DNA from: Burhinus oedicnemus
Lineage: Eukaryota; Chordata; Aves; Charadriiformes; Burhinidae
Reading direction: 5' to 3'
Assembly: GCA_008921705.1 (NCBI GenBank)
Contig: VFFE01009084.1
Span: forward strand, 2,815,741 to 2,879,740
Length of the DNA stretch: 64,000 nt
Below, one piece after another: positions 1-13,700 of this stretch; the first letter of the stretch is position 1; every line of letters begins with the position of its first letter. The notes beneath the pieces are model-generated. The model saw only the letters and a list, made by a program, of their open reading frames with translations, searched no databases and was not told where the DNA came from. A program made the translations under genes and the position numbers.

Positions 1-1410
1 ATACTTGTCGAAAGTTGCTTTAGAGTGCAAACATGCAGTATGGTATTACGCATGCTTTGCATTCATTTTGCACAGATAAAAAAAGCAAAGTGCAGCAAAG
101 GAAGAACAATTGCTTTTGAGATTTACAGTACAATAACTAAGTAGGTATTGATGAAAAGTGGTATCTCTATTGTATATCAGTTCATTTTCTTAGCCTTTTT
201 TCTTTAAGCTTTTCCACTCTTACATGTTAAATTTTGTGCCAGGATTTCTCACTATAATTAGAAGTATTAACCAGAAACTGTATTTCCAAAGTGTATTCTT
301 TGTACTGTGTAGCTGGGATGCCTAACCCTGTCTCAGATCTATGCAAAAAAATAAAATATTGATGATTGAAAAATGTCCCATTTGATATTAAAACAGAAAT
401 ATTAATATGATGACATTCGATAACAGTTTTGAAAACTTGACTTGCGTCTACAGCATTACTTTTCCTGAAATGAACATGGGAGGAGGCAGTGGTTCAATAC
501 AACAGCTAAAATAACCTCATCGTATTTCACATACAGATTCACAGAAAATCTCATATTATTCCTCAAGAATTGCCTTTGTAGGATACCTTCTGGGCACAGC
601 TGATGGAGTGGGTATGAGACAGCACTCCCTGCTCACCCCACAAAAACTTGTTTTCCCTTCATCTCGTTGGTGTGTTGCAATCAGCTAATCATCGCTCAGT
701 GCCTGTAGGTGCTACCCTAGTACAAATACATACTTGCCTTTTTCTTTCTCTGCTAAAACATGATTTTCTGTTTTACTGTGAATCTGGGACAATGCAGGCC
801 CCCTCTGGTGGTCAAAACAACATCTGTACAATTGAACGGGATTTCACTCTAAAACTGTTTTGCTGAAGGGCCAAAATATCTGCAGTCATATGACCATCGT
901 TAGATCATTTCTAAGAAAACCACTGGAATGAGCCAAAACTGGAGGAGAAAAATGTGTAGGAGAGGTGTTCCAGCGTGTGTCAGGTCCCAGGAATGTGATT
1001 GGTGACATTGATGGGTGCACACAGAGAGTACCTGCAAAATTCATTGCACCGATTCTCCCTGCCTGGCTCACGCACAGGAGCAGGGATGGCGCTTGGGATG
1101 CCAGGACTGGGCCCACTGTTGGAGACAGGACAAAGCATTAAGGAGAAACAGGAAATGAACTCTTACTGCTGAGAAAAAGTACCTGCCTAATATCATGGGC
1201 TGCTCTTTCTCTGATCACTGGAAACCACAGGGATACTGGATGTGGCATATTGAGGTACAGAAAGCAAGTATAGGTTGATGTACTGGTTTCTATGACTCCC
1301 TTTTAATTTGGTGGAGTCGGGCTCATGATAACAAAAATATTTGGACTCACACAGAGGGTTATGATTATGATATGCAACTCTTAAATTTAGAGGAAGACTC
1401 TCCTAATCCC
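1..1410. other. Intergenic sequence, nothing recognised
   Basis: This is AT-rich sequence upstream of LTBP1. Both strands hold only short open frames without splice-flanked conserved protein similarity. I recognised no exon, RNA gene or repeat here. Confidence 0.6.
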
Positions 1411-1614
1411 TTTTCCTTTTCCTTTTCCTTTTCCTTTTCCTTTTCCTTTTCCTTTTCCTTTTCCTTTTCCTTTTCCTTTTCCTTTTCCTTTTCCTTTTCC
1501 TTTTCCTTTTCCTTTCACTTTTCCTTTCACTTTTCCTTTCACTTTTCCTTTCACTTTTCCTTTCACTTTTCCTTTCACTTTTCCTTTCACTTTTCCTTTC
1601 ACTTTTCCTTTTCC
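1411..1614. repeat. Compound hexamer/dodecamer microsatellite, TTTTCC-based
   Basis: Seventeen perfect tandem copies of TTTTCC (1411-1512) run into eight perfect copies of the 12-mer TTTCACTTTTCC (1513-1608), followed by one last TTTTCC. The dodecamer differs from two hexamers only in its TTTCAC half, so it probably arose by point changes in one hexamer followed by expansion of the doubled unit. The first 102 bp are pure pyrimidine on the + strand (pure purine on the other), which can favour triplex (H-DNA) structure. The long Phe-Ser and Lys/Arg-rich open frames over it are repeat artefacts. Confidence 0.98.
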
Positions 1615-4600
1615 TTAATATGTTTGTATGTGAAAAAGTGGCATTTCCTTTTGCTGTTGTGGGGATGTTCGGTGTTGTCCTCTCTGGCAAGTTATTTCAA
1701 CAACATCTGACTTCCTGGAAGTTGAAATGGTTTCTGAAACTGCTGGGAAAACCAAACAATGTCTAGAAATCACTATGGCATCTTTAAAAGCAACTATCAG
1801 TGATGTCATCAGGAAGATAATCCAAATGGCTGTCCAAAATCAGTCTCAGAGTCACTAGCCAGGGCTTCTCCTTCCTTTCTGAAACTGGCTGATTCTCATA
1901 CATTGCACAAGCTTCCACTGGCATTTCTTAGCCTGTCCCCTTAGCCCTCAACTTGACTTTCTGTCTGCTGCCTCCCAGCAGCAACACATACCATCCGCCA
2001 CGCAAAGGATAAGAGTCCTGTCAACACAACAGCTGACCAAGAAAAAGAGTAATTCACCAATGTGTTTATTCACTGAAGAGCACTCGATTAATTCTATCAA
2101 TGGTGACAAAGAGCATTTAATAGTAACATACAATAATTCTGTTGGTTTTTTAAAACCCCACTGGCCAAAATAATGGCTGCCGAAGTGCTCATCGTTGTCA
2201 TGTGATTCTTATTAGCCTATTCTTAAGGAAACTGAGAAAGAGGGATTATGATGTTTCATAAAAATACATTTAATGTTATTTAAGGGTTTATAATTGAGTG
2301 TTGGTTTCCCAGAATCCCCTGCTTTTCTTCATCTCTTCTGCATACCTGTGGACTGCAAAAAATGGCTCTGTGCCATAATACACTGTGAAGTTTTAAAACT
2401 CTGCTAGCAGGGGTCATCCTGGCCAAGAGCTTCTGATTATTTTTTTTTTCTGTAGTAAGTCTGAAGGCCCTGCACAATTTCCTAGTAAGTGTGCCATCAT
2501 CAGAAAAGAGGCAAGCTGCCAGAGTAGCTGGACAGTTTAGAGTTTAGGGTATATTTTTTATTCAAGTTCATGAATTCCTATGTCATAAACAGATATTTCC
2601 AAAGTAGAAAGTTAGAAATGGGTATGAGAATTTTTATTTCTTCTTTTCAATATAGCAAAAAGAATGCATAATTTTGGATAAGATTTCTTTTAGTTCTACA
2701 ACTACAGCCATTCACCATGTGAATAAGCAATACTAGTGCACAGGGTTGTGTGCAGGAGAATGACTTTAAGAAGGAAGAAGAAGAGTTTATGGCTGCTTTG
2801 AACTTTCTTTTTCAAAATGCCAAATGCTGGATTACATTCAAAAAGAGTTTGTTCACATTAAGAAATGAGGATACTATTCATAAGCAACCTTCAGAGTCCT
2901 TTTCCTTTGGTGAATTGAACAGTTGTTATCGGTCTTGTAACTCATGTATCAGTCTCTGAACACGTCAGTCCTTAACCTTCTTTTTGATGAGCTAAGTAGT
3001 CCGAATTCATGGTCTTTCTCATATGTGACGTTTATTTTCCAGGTGGCTAGCCAGCAGAGCTTAAGCTACACGAAATGCAAGCTGTTAAGGTGCAATCTCA
3101 TGCCAGGACTGTGGCATGGTTACAGAAGAAGGTGAGTCACCAGCCCATCTTCTATCATGGCCTTGTGTCATCTTTCATGCAGTGAGCAGTGGGACTCCTG
3201 GGGGACCACTGTTGTCTTCTACTGCTCATCCTGGAGCTCCCCTTTCCTGGCTTTTGATCAAACAAATATTTTGGTACATGAGTTACAGGGCAAGGAATAT
3301 TGGTCATGTCCATGTTAATAATTCTTGTGGCTTTTCTCTGAACTTTCTATAATTTATCATGATCCCATTTGAACTGCAGGCATTAAGCCTGGACAATATT
3401 CTAGCAGTAATTTCTCAGGACTGCATGCAGACATCCTACTTGATATACCCTTGGGTATATGCTTACGTATCCAAGAGCAGCATTGCCTCTTTTAGCAGTG
3501 TGTCACACTGGGAGCTCCTGTTAGCTGACTCCAATATGGTTCCAGCCACATAAAGCTCATGAGAGAGATCCTTTTTTTTCCTAGATGCAGTTAGTCATGA
3601 AGGGAAACAAGATTACACTGAGGTCTTTTTAACCTTTTTTTTCTTCTTTTCCCTGGGGACCAGCTTCATTCCTGTGCCCCAGAAACAAAGACCTTAGGTA
3701 TGAATTGCTAAGTGGCTGAAAAGACCCATTCTCTTTCTTTGGTCAGGCAATATACAACAGATGCCAGAAAAGGTATTGAAAGAACTTTTGGTATGGGCAT
3801 GCATTCCTTTGGCTGGGTGCTTGCATGCAAGAAAGTTTATATAATTGTAATAGTAAGAGCTGATATTTGAATACTATCCTTGGTGCAAACTACAAATTAA
3901 AGTTGAACAGGACTACGCTATTCATCCTGCTGCTGATACTGACAGCTGCTCCAAAATGCTATTCAAAAGATCAGGAAAAAATGCTAAGAAAAATACAGCA
4001 TGCAAGCAAGTTGTGGGCATGTGTAGAGGGCATATATATTCAAGCTGCTATGAGGTCCCTAATTACTCTAAGATAGTATATTCATGTGATAGAATCTGGC
4101 TAAGATTCTCCATCCTTCTTTCTCATTACTACTGCTGGCAGCTCCTCAGGCTCCTGCCAGGGAAATCCAGCCTCAAGCTGCTGCGTGCTGTATGCCCAGC
4201 AGCCTGAACATCAGAAGCTGATAAAGACGTCAGGTCATGGTCAAGGGACAGAAAGAACTAGATGAGGAATTTCACAGACATACACAAGGGTGGTGCTGAG
4301 GAAGAGGGAATGGAGACAAACAGGATTTTTCAATAGGAAGAGCCCAGTTTACCTGCAAAATCAGCTGAGGACAGAAAAGGAAGATGAGCTGGTAGATCTA
4401 AACAAAACAAGCCAGGAACTGGGCCATAACATAAGGATGGTCCTCCACAGCAGCAAGAAAACAGAGGCAAAGAAGCATGTGCAGGCTTCATTGCTTCGTT
4501 ACAAACTCCCTCATAGTGCTCTGTACTTGGCAGGCTCCTGGCTCACCCTGTGTGCCAGAGGATTTTCCTGGCTAAAGCAGTCCGCTGGCAGATGCTCCCC

Positions 4601-4659
4601 CACCTCAGACCCAGAGATACCATCTCCCAAACAGCCTGTGTGACTAAGAGAAGGCTGAC

Positions 4660-4701
4660 TGTACTATCATTATGATAGCCTGTATTATCATTATGATAGC
4701 C
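4660..4701. repeat. Tandem 21-bp duplication, each unit a palindrome
   Basis: Two adjacent 21-bp units differ at a single base (C or T at unit position 5). The first contains the perfect palindrome CTATCAT-T-ATGATAG. The second keeps the inner six base pairs of each arm (TATCAT/ATGATA) and loses the outer pair through the C-to-T difference. Confidence 0.95.
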
Positions 4702-5954
4702 TGAAAAATATAGATAGGGAAGATGGTTACAGGAAAAGCTTTAAATGTTGCTACGCTCACAGGAGCAGAGTGCTTTACTGTGTGAGGTTACTTATTTTCC
4801 CTTAAATTGAGACTAAAAGAAGAGGCTTACTTCAAACCATTAATCTGCAATACAAAGGTAGGAAAAAGTAAACCAAAACCCACTATTAAAACTACATTTG
4901 GTAAACACCCTCTCTAGGGTCTCCGTGGGCTCACAAGGCTGCAGGCCAGAGTGTACTGTGTACCCCAGCCATGGTGTGCACTGGTGCGTGTTCAGAGCCA
5001 CTGTTATATGTGGCTTTTGGGCCCAGGCAGAGCTGCTGCCTCAGTGGAGACAGCTTTTCCCAGCCAGGATGGCAGGACTGCTCTCTTCCTGTCTGTCTGT
5101 CCCATTTTTCAGTGTACTGGAATACAACATGGTACTAAGGAGATTATGTCATGTCTTCCCCCTTCCTCCTGCCTCCTTCCCACCCCTAAGGTCACCTGGT
5201 TAATATTTCTATTGTATACTTTAATTAGCACATTCCTGGCTGCAAGCTACCTTCTCCCATTCCTGGCCTCTTTAAAACAGAGCAGTTTATATAATATATA
5301 TTATTTTTTAAATGTTAATTGTGCAAGGACCTTTTAGGATTTGTAATGTTTAGCTCACTGTGACCTTTGCACAGGATCTGCCCATGACATACACGCAGCA
5401 AACACTGGCTTGTGGTGGCAGGCTGCCAAAACTCCCTGGCCTCTCAGCACCTTGTCCCCCGCTTACAGTTTGTTAGATTTCTGGGGAACCCTGCCACACA
5501 TGTTAACGCAGCAAAACCCTATCTGTATCTGTGCCTTAACACCTATCCTGCAGTATGCCAAACTGAGACTAGAAGGTTGCCTTTGACTGGCGTCTAAGGG
5601 AGTCTGTATTTATGGCAGAGCAGAGTCTGAGAATAAGGACTAGCCCAGTGAACTGGAGCAGAGGTTTCCATTTCTCATGAGGGCTGCTCAAGAGGGGCTC
5701 ACCAGCCCCTCAAGGCAAGAAGTGCCTCTAATGACTTTCTGTTGCTATGATCTCTGGACTCCTACAGCAGCCTTAGCCACACTGGTGGGTGTAGGCATCA
5801 GCAAGCCCACTGACCAAGCTCACTCTGCTTCGGTTACCACCCACGAAAAACTAAAAAGCTAATGACTATCCCAGACCTAAGTAAGAGAGGTAGAGGTGGG
5901 ATGTTACCTGTAAAGTGAGTACCTATTGAGAGGTATCAATGATAAAGCAGTCAT

Positions 5955-6004
5955 GACAATGACAACTACATAATTTCACGACAATGACAACTACATAATT
6001 TCAC
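5955..6004. repeat. Perfect 25-bp tandem duplication
   Basis: The 25-bp unit that begins GACAATGACAACTAC is present twice, head to tail, without a mismatch (5955-5979 and 5980-6004). Perfect identity points to recent replication slippage. Confidence 0.97.
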
Positions 6005-9000
6005 AATGTCAACTTCAGCATGCAGTGGCAGAGGCAGATCTCAGAGGAGGGTAACATCTGGCAGGGAAAAAAAGAAAAAGCAACAGTGAGCAGCTGGGAA
6101 GGTGCCCAGGAGCTTCAGTTTCTGACCCAGTTCAGCTTCAAGTACAGCAACACACACAGGCAAAGCCTCATTAACAGCTTTATAAATTTCTGCAATATAT
6201 GGGTGTTGTCTGAAAGTTTCCCTTGAGCACGCCCACACGATCTAATCCTCAGTCAATACAGCTATAGAATATACAGGAAAAAGTAACAATGCTTCTTTTT
6301 AAGAAGCAGATAACAGCATTTGAAATAAGTCACTGTGCTTGACTTAGCCAAACCAAATTCCTGATGTCTGGAGTTTTGTCTATCTAGTGATAGCAGGATT
6401 AGATACAATATGCATGAATATACCGCGTGACCATGCAAAACCAAATAGTGCCGCAAAGATAATTGTGGTTTAATTAATACAGTCTGCTGCTCCATGCTCC
6501 ACCAAGTTTTTGATTATTTGTCCATCTTTAAATTTTCAACAAAGCATTCCTGCACAGTCAGATGCCTTCAGAAAAAGAAGAAAAAATGTATCTTCCTTTC
6601 CATTTTTGAAGTTTGGCTTGTTTTCAAGCCATTTCATTCAATAAAATATTTTTTTTGGTTTATTAACAACACATTGGGCATGTCCATTTTTCAAAACTTT
6701 TTGAGATTCTAAATTTCTGAGAATTCCGTAAGTGAAGAACATGAAATATTTTCACATAGGGCATAAAAACCTAAAGCAATTTGGAAAACACGTTTTAGTT
6801 ATGGACATAAACGTTTCTGAAGTACTAAGTTTACTTGTTAACTTTGTTCAACAATTTCAGTTTTATGTCTAAAACTCCAGCTTTTAAAAATACATCTCTC
6901 TCAACTACAAGATGGTACTTTTTACCGCTCACAGCAGTTGACACTAATTTTTTTTGCATGGTTATTTGGTGTAAAAGACTAAAAATAAAAACATATTGTT
7001 CTGAACGTTGTGGACAACTTTTCCAGACGGGGAAAACAGAGGGTTTTATGACTTAGGAAAGCAGAGTTCCCAGAGGGCTGGTCTGCTTTTCTTCCACTCT
7101 TCCCTTTAGGATTTTCTGAAAACATTTCACTTTACTTTTGACTCTGCAGTACATTTACAGCCTCTTATTTTTAGGGTTTTGTGCTCACCTCCCGCGTGCA
7201 TGTTCCAGCCCTGCCTTCCGCCTGCATTCCCATGCACACAGAGGTATCACAGCACACTTGTTTACATTCACTCACTCAAACGTGACCAAAGATTCAAAGT
7301 GGTGGAGGTGCCTGGTTTTGGTTTTCTCCTTCCCAGCGGCTAGGCAGAAATTTGCTCTCTGCTTGTAATGGCTTAGAGGCTGAGTGTTCAGTCTCCAGGA
7401 GGGAGCAGTGCTTGGGCAGCAGCCCTGGGAAGGAGGGAAGCCCTCAGAGGTGCCCGCTCCAGCCTGGGGTGTTCCCTCATGCAGCAGGCGGAGAGCCAGC
7501 GAAGCTGGGCTGCAGCCACCGACTTCCTCAGCCCACACTGTGTTTCTGTCCTAGTCTGTACCCATGTGGACGAGTGGGCAGGAGCTTCAAGTAAATTAAT
7601 ATCTCTGCCCATCAGCTCCCAGGGGTATCCCCAACCAGCAGCCCGTGCCCTCCCATTATTTGTCAAAGCAAAAGCTAAGTAGAAGCAGTGCAGCAAGGTC
7701 TGAAAGGGCAAAACATGCCTTTGTCCCCTCCCTTGTTATCCTGAACAGCTGGGTTAGAGCCACACACAGCCCATGGCCGTGAATGGCAATATTAACTTTA
7801 AAAAGAAAATCCTTTTTTTGATTGGCTGTTACAGCTGTTTGATGGCACAGCTTTCCAGCAACTCAGAATTTCTCTGTAAATAGGAAATTGTTACAAAATA
7901 GGGATCAACAACATTGTACAAAGACTATTTAAACTGGGATAGCCAAATATACCTTCTAGTTGCACCTAAATTAATAATCTAATTTTGAAAGGAAACCAGA
8001 ACCTAGCAGCTGCTGGCTTTCTTTAAACTGTTTTAGAAAGAGTCAGATTCTGGGTTTTTGAGTATTTGGATGCATATGCTATAAAAAATTGATAGCCTAT
8101 TCTTCGAATGTATTTCATTGTTGATTTTTTTTTTTGACCTAGCAATATAACTGGTAAATGTACAAATGCCTTAAAACTTAAACCACAGAAGAAGTAGCTT
8201 GTACTCAAGAGGGGTCCACTTTGTATTTCTTGTTCAACACATGAGCCATGATGAGATTAATTGTCAAGTAACTGTATGCTTCTCAATATTTCATGGTTTT
8301 TTAAGCTGATAAGCTTCACTGTCAGACTAAACTCTCTAATATTTGATGTTTTCAAGAATGTTATTTAAGTGTGTCTTTCTGTAATTATTTAAGCCTTAAT
8401 TTTATGCTACTTAAATGTTTTGTTAAGACTGTTATTTCAACGTTTTGTTAAGGCAAAAGCTTAGTTATTTAACTGATAAATCTGTTAGTCTGCTTAATAA
8501 TTCTTAAACATCACACCTTTGTTAGTGGTTTAAGACAAGTACATTGTCTACACCTCTGTAAAGGAAATTAATATTTCATATTAACAATTTCAAGGTTTTA
8601 GGAAGTACAGTTTCACTTACATCCAGAAGTGGGATCTTCTAATACATAGTCCTGTATTAACATAGCAGTTGTTGTTAATCCATAGGTGATGGGCCAATAG
8701 ATTTACAGTTAACTCAACATACCTGTTATCCACACAGGAAAGGCCCCAAACTTTGCTAAGATGGAAACAAAATTCTCACACCAAAAGCAGGGAGTTGATA
8801 TAAAGTGCTGATGAATAAATGGAGGCTGGAAATTAAAAGAGGATGTCAGCCTTACAAAGAAGTCATGGGGCAAAAACCTCTGCACCATGGATGATGGGGT
8901 TGCTCCTAACAACGAGGACCGTACTGTTGGCCCATCTAACCCTGGGATCCTGCCTTTTCATCTGTTTCATTCTTGTGTAATGATAGGAGCTTGGCTTCCT

Positions 9001-10738
9001 GTTCTGTTAAGCTTTCATTTATGTGGGCATGGAGAACTGGACTATAAATCTGTGAATGTTTCCAGTACAGGGCAGGAACAGAGACAGATGTCTATATGGA
9101 AAAATGTTGAGACTGCAAAACTTGGGCACTCAAAACAGGGAACTCCAGGCTTAAATCTGCCTGCATACCCTTAATTCACATCTTGCTGGGTGCAGCTACA
9201 CGCTGCACTTCATTTGTATTCCAGCTCCCCAAATTCAAAGGACATGTAAGCGATGCCTAGGTTTTTTGCTGGATCAAAACTTGAGTGTACGAGGTGGAGA
9301 GTGTCCCCCCTTTCCTCCTTCCCTGAATGCATTTTCCCTCGCTGTCCTGAAATTTTCAGCAGTGCATCCCCTCCTCCTTACGTAGTCTCTCTCTCCCCTT
9401 AGCCTTCCCTCTGACCCCTTGCACCTACCTTTCCAAGGCTGTGTGTCTTCCTCCCCTTTATTTCTTCATATCGTTGTAATGTGCGAGTAGGCTGTGTTTG
9501 GGTGTAGTGGATGTGCTGTGCCCTGGGGCCGTGGCGGGAGGGTGCTGCCACACTTCAGGCTGAGCCCCCATGCCAAGTACAACCAGCTGTGCCTGCGGGA
9601 CGTCTGGGAACCCTGCGGGGCCTTCAGCTGCCATAAATGGCTGCGCGCTTGAAGTCTACTGTGGGTAATTAAACCCTTTTCCAGCACACCAGAGGAAAAA
9701 AATAAGTAATATCCATCAGCCTCTTGCCACCCAAACTGCAGCACGCATTAGAAAGTCCACTGTCAGCCTCGCTTTCTGTGACTTTTCCCCTGTGTAAGAC
9801 GGGGATGCAGCTGTGCCTGTGTGCTGAAGTCTATAAATGAAAAGTGTTGCATAGGTGTGAGTATTATTAGCTGCTTAATAGAACTAGACAGCATTAGAAA
9901 TGAACCTAAGGCAGAAAGTGAGCTACAGCAGTGTCAGTTTAAACCCAGATAGCTGAAGTTTTTGAGGGGAAAAAAAAAAAATTGGGTGTTGCGTTCCTGT
10001 AACTCTGCCAAAGGCTTCTCTCTGGCAGAGTCAAATGCAACAGAGACCACCGAGGTCCTGCAAGGCTACAAAGATCACTTTTTGGTTCACATTTTTCAAT
10101 GTCTCTTGCAAAACAATGGCAGTTTGAACTGCCGAGCTGCCTCCTCCTCCTCTTAGAGCCTTGCAGAGAGATTTCCTGACAGGCTAGTGTGTCCTGTCAT
10201 ACTACTGGCAGCCCTGTGCTCAGTGCAATCACCCCACACAGGTGCTCTCCTTGAGTCTAGATGACAAGGTCAGTTTTGGACACCAGGAAAACAGAGGCAT
10301 GACTTCCTATCAAGAAATAAACTTAGAATGAACATGTCACCAAGATCTTTCTGCCTTACAGCTGCTCACTGAGGCGTGGCCACATGTAGAGGTGGCTAGA
10401 CTGTGATCCCTGCGGTGCTATGGAGTGAAACCCTGCGAGAGTAAGCTGGGAAAACCTTTGGAGTTTTCTGAGTGAACTTCTCTGGGTTGAAGAGCACCAG
10501 GATGTGCGTGGTTATACAGCATATATTGCAACTGCACCCAGCACAGGGAATTTTCTTCTAACAGGGACAAATGTGGGATTTTTTCTCCCCTACCTTGCCC
10601 TGTTACTTTTTGATACAGTTCCCCAACCTCTTTTCCTCTGACTCTGTAACACCTCATAAAACAAAGTGCTTGGTTGACTTGGTGGTTTATAACAATGAAA
10701 CTGGTATATGTAACCTGGAGATTTTTTTAGAAAGCCTG

Positions 10739-10754
10739 TTTGTTTGTTTGTTTG
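10739..10754. repeat. Short TTTG microsatellite
   Basis: Four perfect copies of the tetranucleotide TTTG are followed by an imperfect TGTTTT. The tract is too short to be notable beyond possible length polymorphism. Confidence 0.9.
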
Positions 10755-13700
10755 TGTTTTAGTGTTCCACCTGCAGCTTCTGAATCCACAGGCTACTATG
10801 TAATTTCCACTGAATTTCAGAGTTTTGGCCCCAGGTGCCAGTGGGTAAGTTGTGCCTAAGCTTTAATTTGAAGATTTATATTACTGTATTATAAGTAACA
10901 CTGATATTCAGAAATAATACACTGAATACTTTTCTACAGTACCTAGACAGGTAATATCGTACCAAAAAATCTGTACTGATTTTTCCTAAAGAACTTGGAA
11001 ACAAAACAGTGCGGCCATTGTATTTCAAACATTAGAGCAATTGTTCAGTCCATGTGGTGCAACTCTAAATTTCTATGTCAGAACACGGTGCCAACTTTGA
11101 GTCCCTGTAAATTATGGTACTATGGGCATGCACATGTTTAAACAAGTGCTTTCCTATCTCCAGGTTATATAGTCATATTTATGTATATGATTTGGAAAAG
11201 CCAGACAACATGCTAAAGTGATAAAAGGGAACCTAAAACATGTGCTCATTTTTCACACCATTGTACTTTTAAAACAAAGCAAAAACTGTTATGGGGCTTG
11301 GATTTTTCCTATAAGTACATTGGCATTTGTTATATATAAATTCCAATGGTGTTTATTCTTGTATACCATAAAACCTGTAGGCAGAAAAAAGAGACATAAT
11401 AAAATAAATACAGATAAATAAAGAAAAATTCATTGCCTGCAGTTGAAAGTGTTTTGTGTTATAGTTTGTGTTATTCCAGTATACTCATAAACCTGTGACT
11501 CTAAATGTCTTTAAATTACAGATTTAGGCAGCCAAAATATTAGCTAACTCCTTTTGGATTCAACAGGCTACCTAGTGATTTAGCCAACTACTGAAGGTTA
11601 GGAGAACCATCTGCCACAATGCCTAGACATCACCAGCTACATTTCTGGAGATATCCTGGAAAATGAAACTGTGAAAACATTCCAAGTGCTTTAGTGGGAT
11701 TACTGTCTATGACAAGAGCCTCTTGGACAATACACAGACCTTTGTGTACATATCGCCATAATACCCAATAAAAACCAAAGCTCCCCCTTGGGACTGCTCT
11801 GCTTGCTGTGCACAGTATTTCAGATGGGCTGGTAATATGTGGAATCAGGACTATCAGTGATGAAAACTAACTCACGGCTTCTCACCCACATTGTCAATTT
11901 ACGCATTCATTGTTCTTTTGAATGTGTTATTTTCTTAGTTTTCAAGAAAGGTTTCCTATGTGCCATAACACCTAGCCCTGGAAGATGTTAATCACTGTGC
12001 TATATTTCCCTGTTTGTACAAAACAGGTTACCCTCTGAGACACTATTTCTGTTTTTTTAAGTCACAAAAGTAAAAACATTTCCTAATTTATTGTTCTTAC
12101 TGGAATTACTCTGTGGAAACAATGGTTCTATAGAATAGTTAAGACATTGTGCAAGATTAATTGATTACAGGATCAGCCAGTATGCTCAAAGAGCATTAGC
12201 TTTCCCCAACATAAGAATCTTATTACAAGTTAGAAGTGGTCTGTAACAGGAAGTGCTGGCCCTTGAACCCAGGCTCAGTGTCCACCTCTGCAGTGCTGCT
12301 GATCTCAGTCTCAGCCTTACATACTGAAGCGCTGCGAAGAACGATCACATGTGAACAATATAATTTCCTAATGCAGATGCAGTTAGATAGTATAAGAAAA
12401 GAAGCGCATCTCCCTGAATGAAAAACATTAGGAAAACTGATGGCTGCTTTAGAAATAATCAATATGAGAAACGTAAAAGGTAAGCATGTTGTTTTGATTA
12501 GAGAGCCAGACCTAGGAAAAGAATGGGAAAGTGAAGAAAAATACAGGAGGAAAGGAGGTGAAAAGTATGGTTTGTAACTGAAGAGGGCTTTTATTCTTGT
12601 TAGTATTAGAGGTTAATATTCTTTTATGCTGATCTTATATTGCTGAGACAAGGAGCTGGACAGATTCGGCAAAAGAAAAGCATGTGACTCATGGAAAGAG
12701 TAACTAGTGTAGAACTTGCTCGACTTGAACTCTTGCTTATAGGGATTTTATTTACCCCTGGGGAGGGGTGAAATTTTCCAGTTTGGCATAGAGCTAAACT
12801 ACTTTACCAGTGAGAGAGAACTTGAAGCCTCCTTTGCAGAGAAGATAAGCTTTCATGATACAGGATAAAGGCTAACATGTACTGAAGATTATTGCACAGT
12901 GAGAGAGGAAAAAGATACCTTAAAGCATGTTTCTTTCAACTGTGGAAACTAGCTAATGGAGTATTCAACACATATGTCATACTTAACTAGATGATCATAT
13001 TAACTCTTTTTCAATACACAAGACAAACCATCATACATTTCTTTACAGCAGACACACTTACAAAAAAATAAAAATGCTCCCTGCTTTGAAGAACTGAGAA
13101 TCTCTAGTAGCTCCTTCAACAGTATGATGTCCATATTCTCATTCACAAAAAGCTCCATTAGAGAATTCAGTCAAAACTCTCTTTTGATTTTTATTCCTAA
13201 TGTCAATAATAAGCCACCTGCCTGGTGAAAACATTATGGGCACTTCAAAAAATTTGCTGTGGAAACATTTGGAAAGAGTTACATTCAAGAAAATTACTTG
13301 CTAAAGAGGTATAGTTTAAATGCAAATTCAGCCTCAGCTCATCTGTACAAACTTGTTTTAAAAAGAAAGGGAAAAAAAACCCGCTTCCCTAATGTGCTGA
13401 TCAGAGCTGTTAATAGCAGTCTAAAACATGCATAAGTTAAGCAAAACTCCCCAGTTTCTCCAGAACAGGGCAGAACTTAATCCTCAGGCGCTGCCTGTCT
13501 GAAAACTTGAAGATCACGAGAAAGGAAGAGAGATGAGATTTGGATGCAGATTCCAAACAAGCACTTTTTATACATGAGTTATGAATATGGATCTTCTTTT
13601 TCTTTTTTTACAAACCCTACATCAAATTATGAGGAAATATTTAAACTGCTGTTGTGAATCTTTTGTTCAGAGTAACTAAATATTTGTATAGTTTTGTAAA

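Noticed and set aside
1372..1710. 112-codon Phe-Ser repeat ORF and the overlapping Lys/Arg-rich minus-strand ORFs
   Set aside because: They are translations of the TTTTCC/TTTCAC microsatellite with no other coding evidence.
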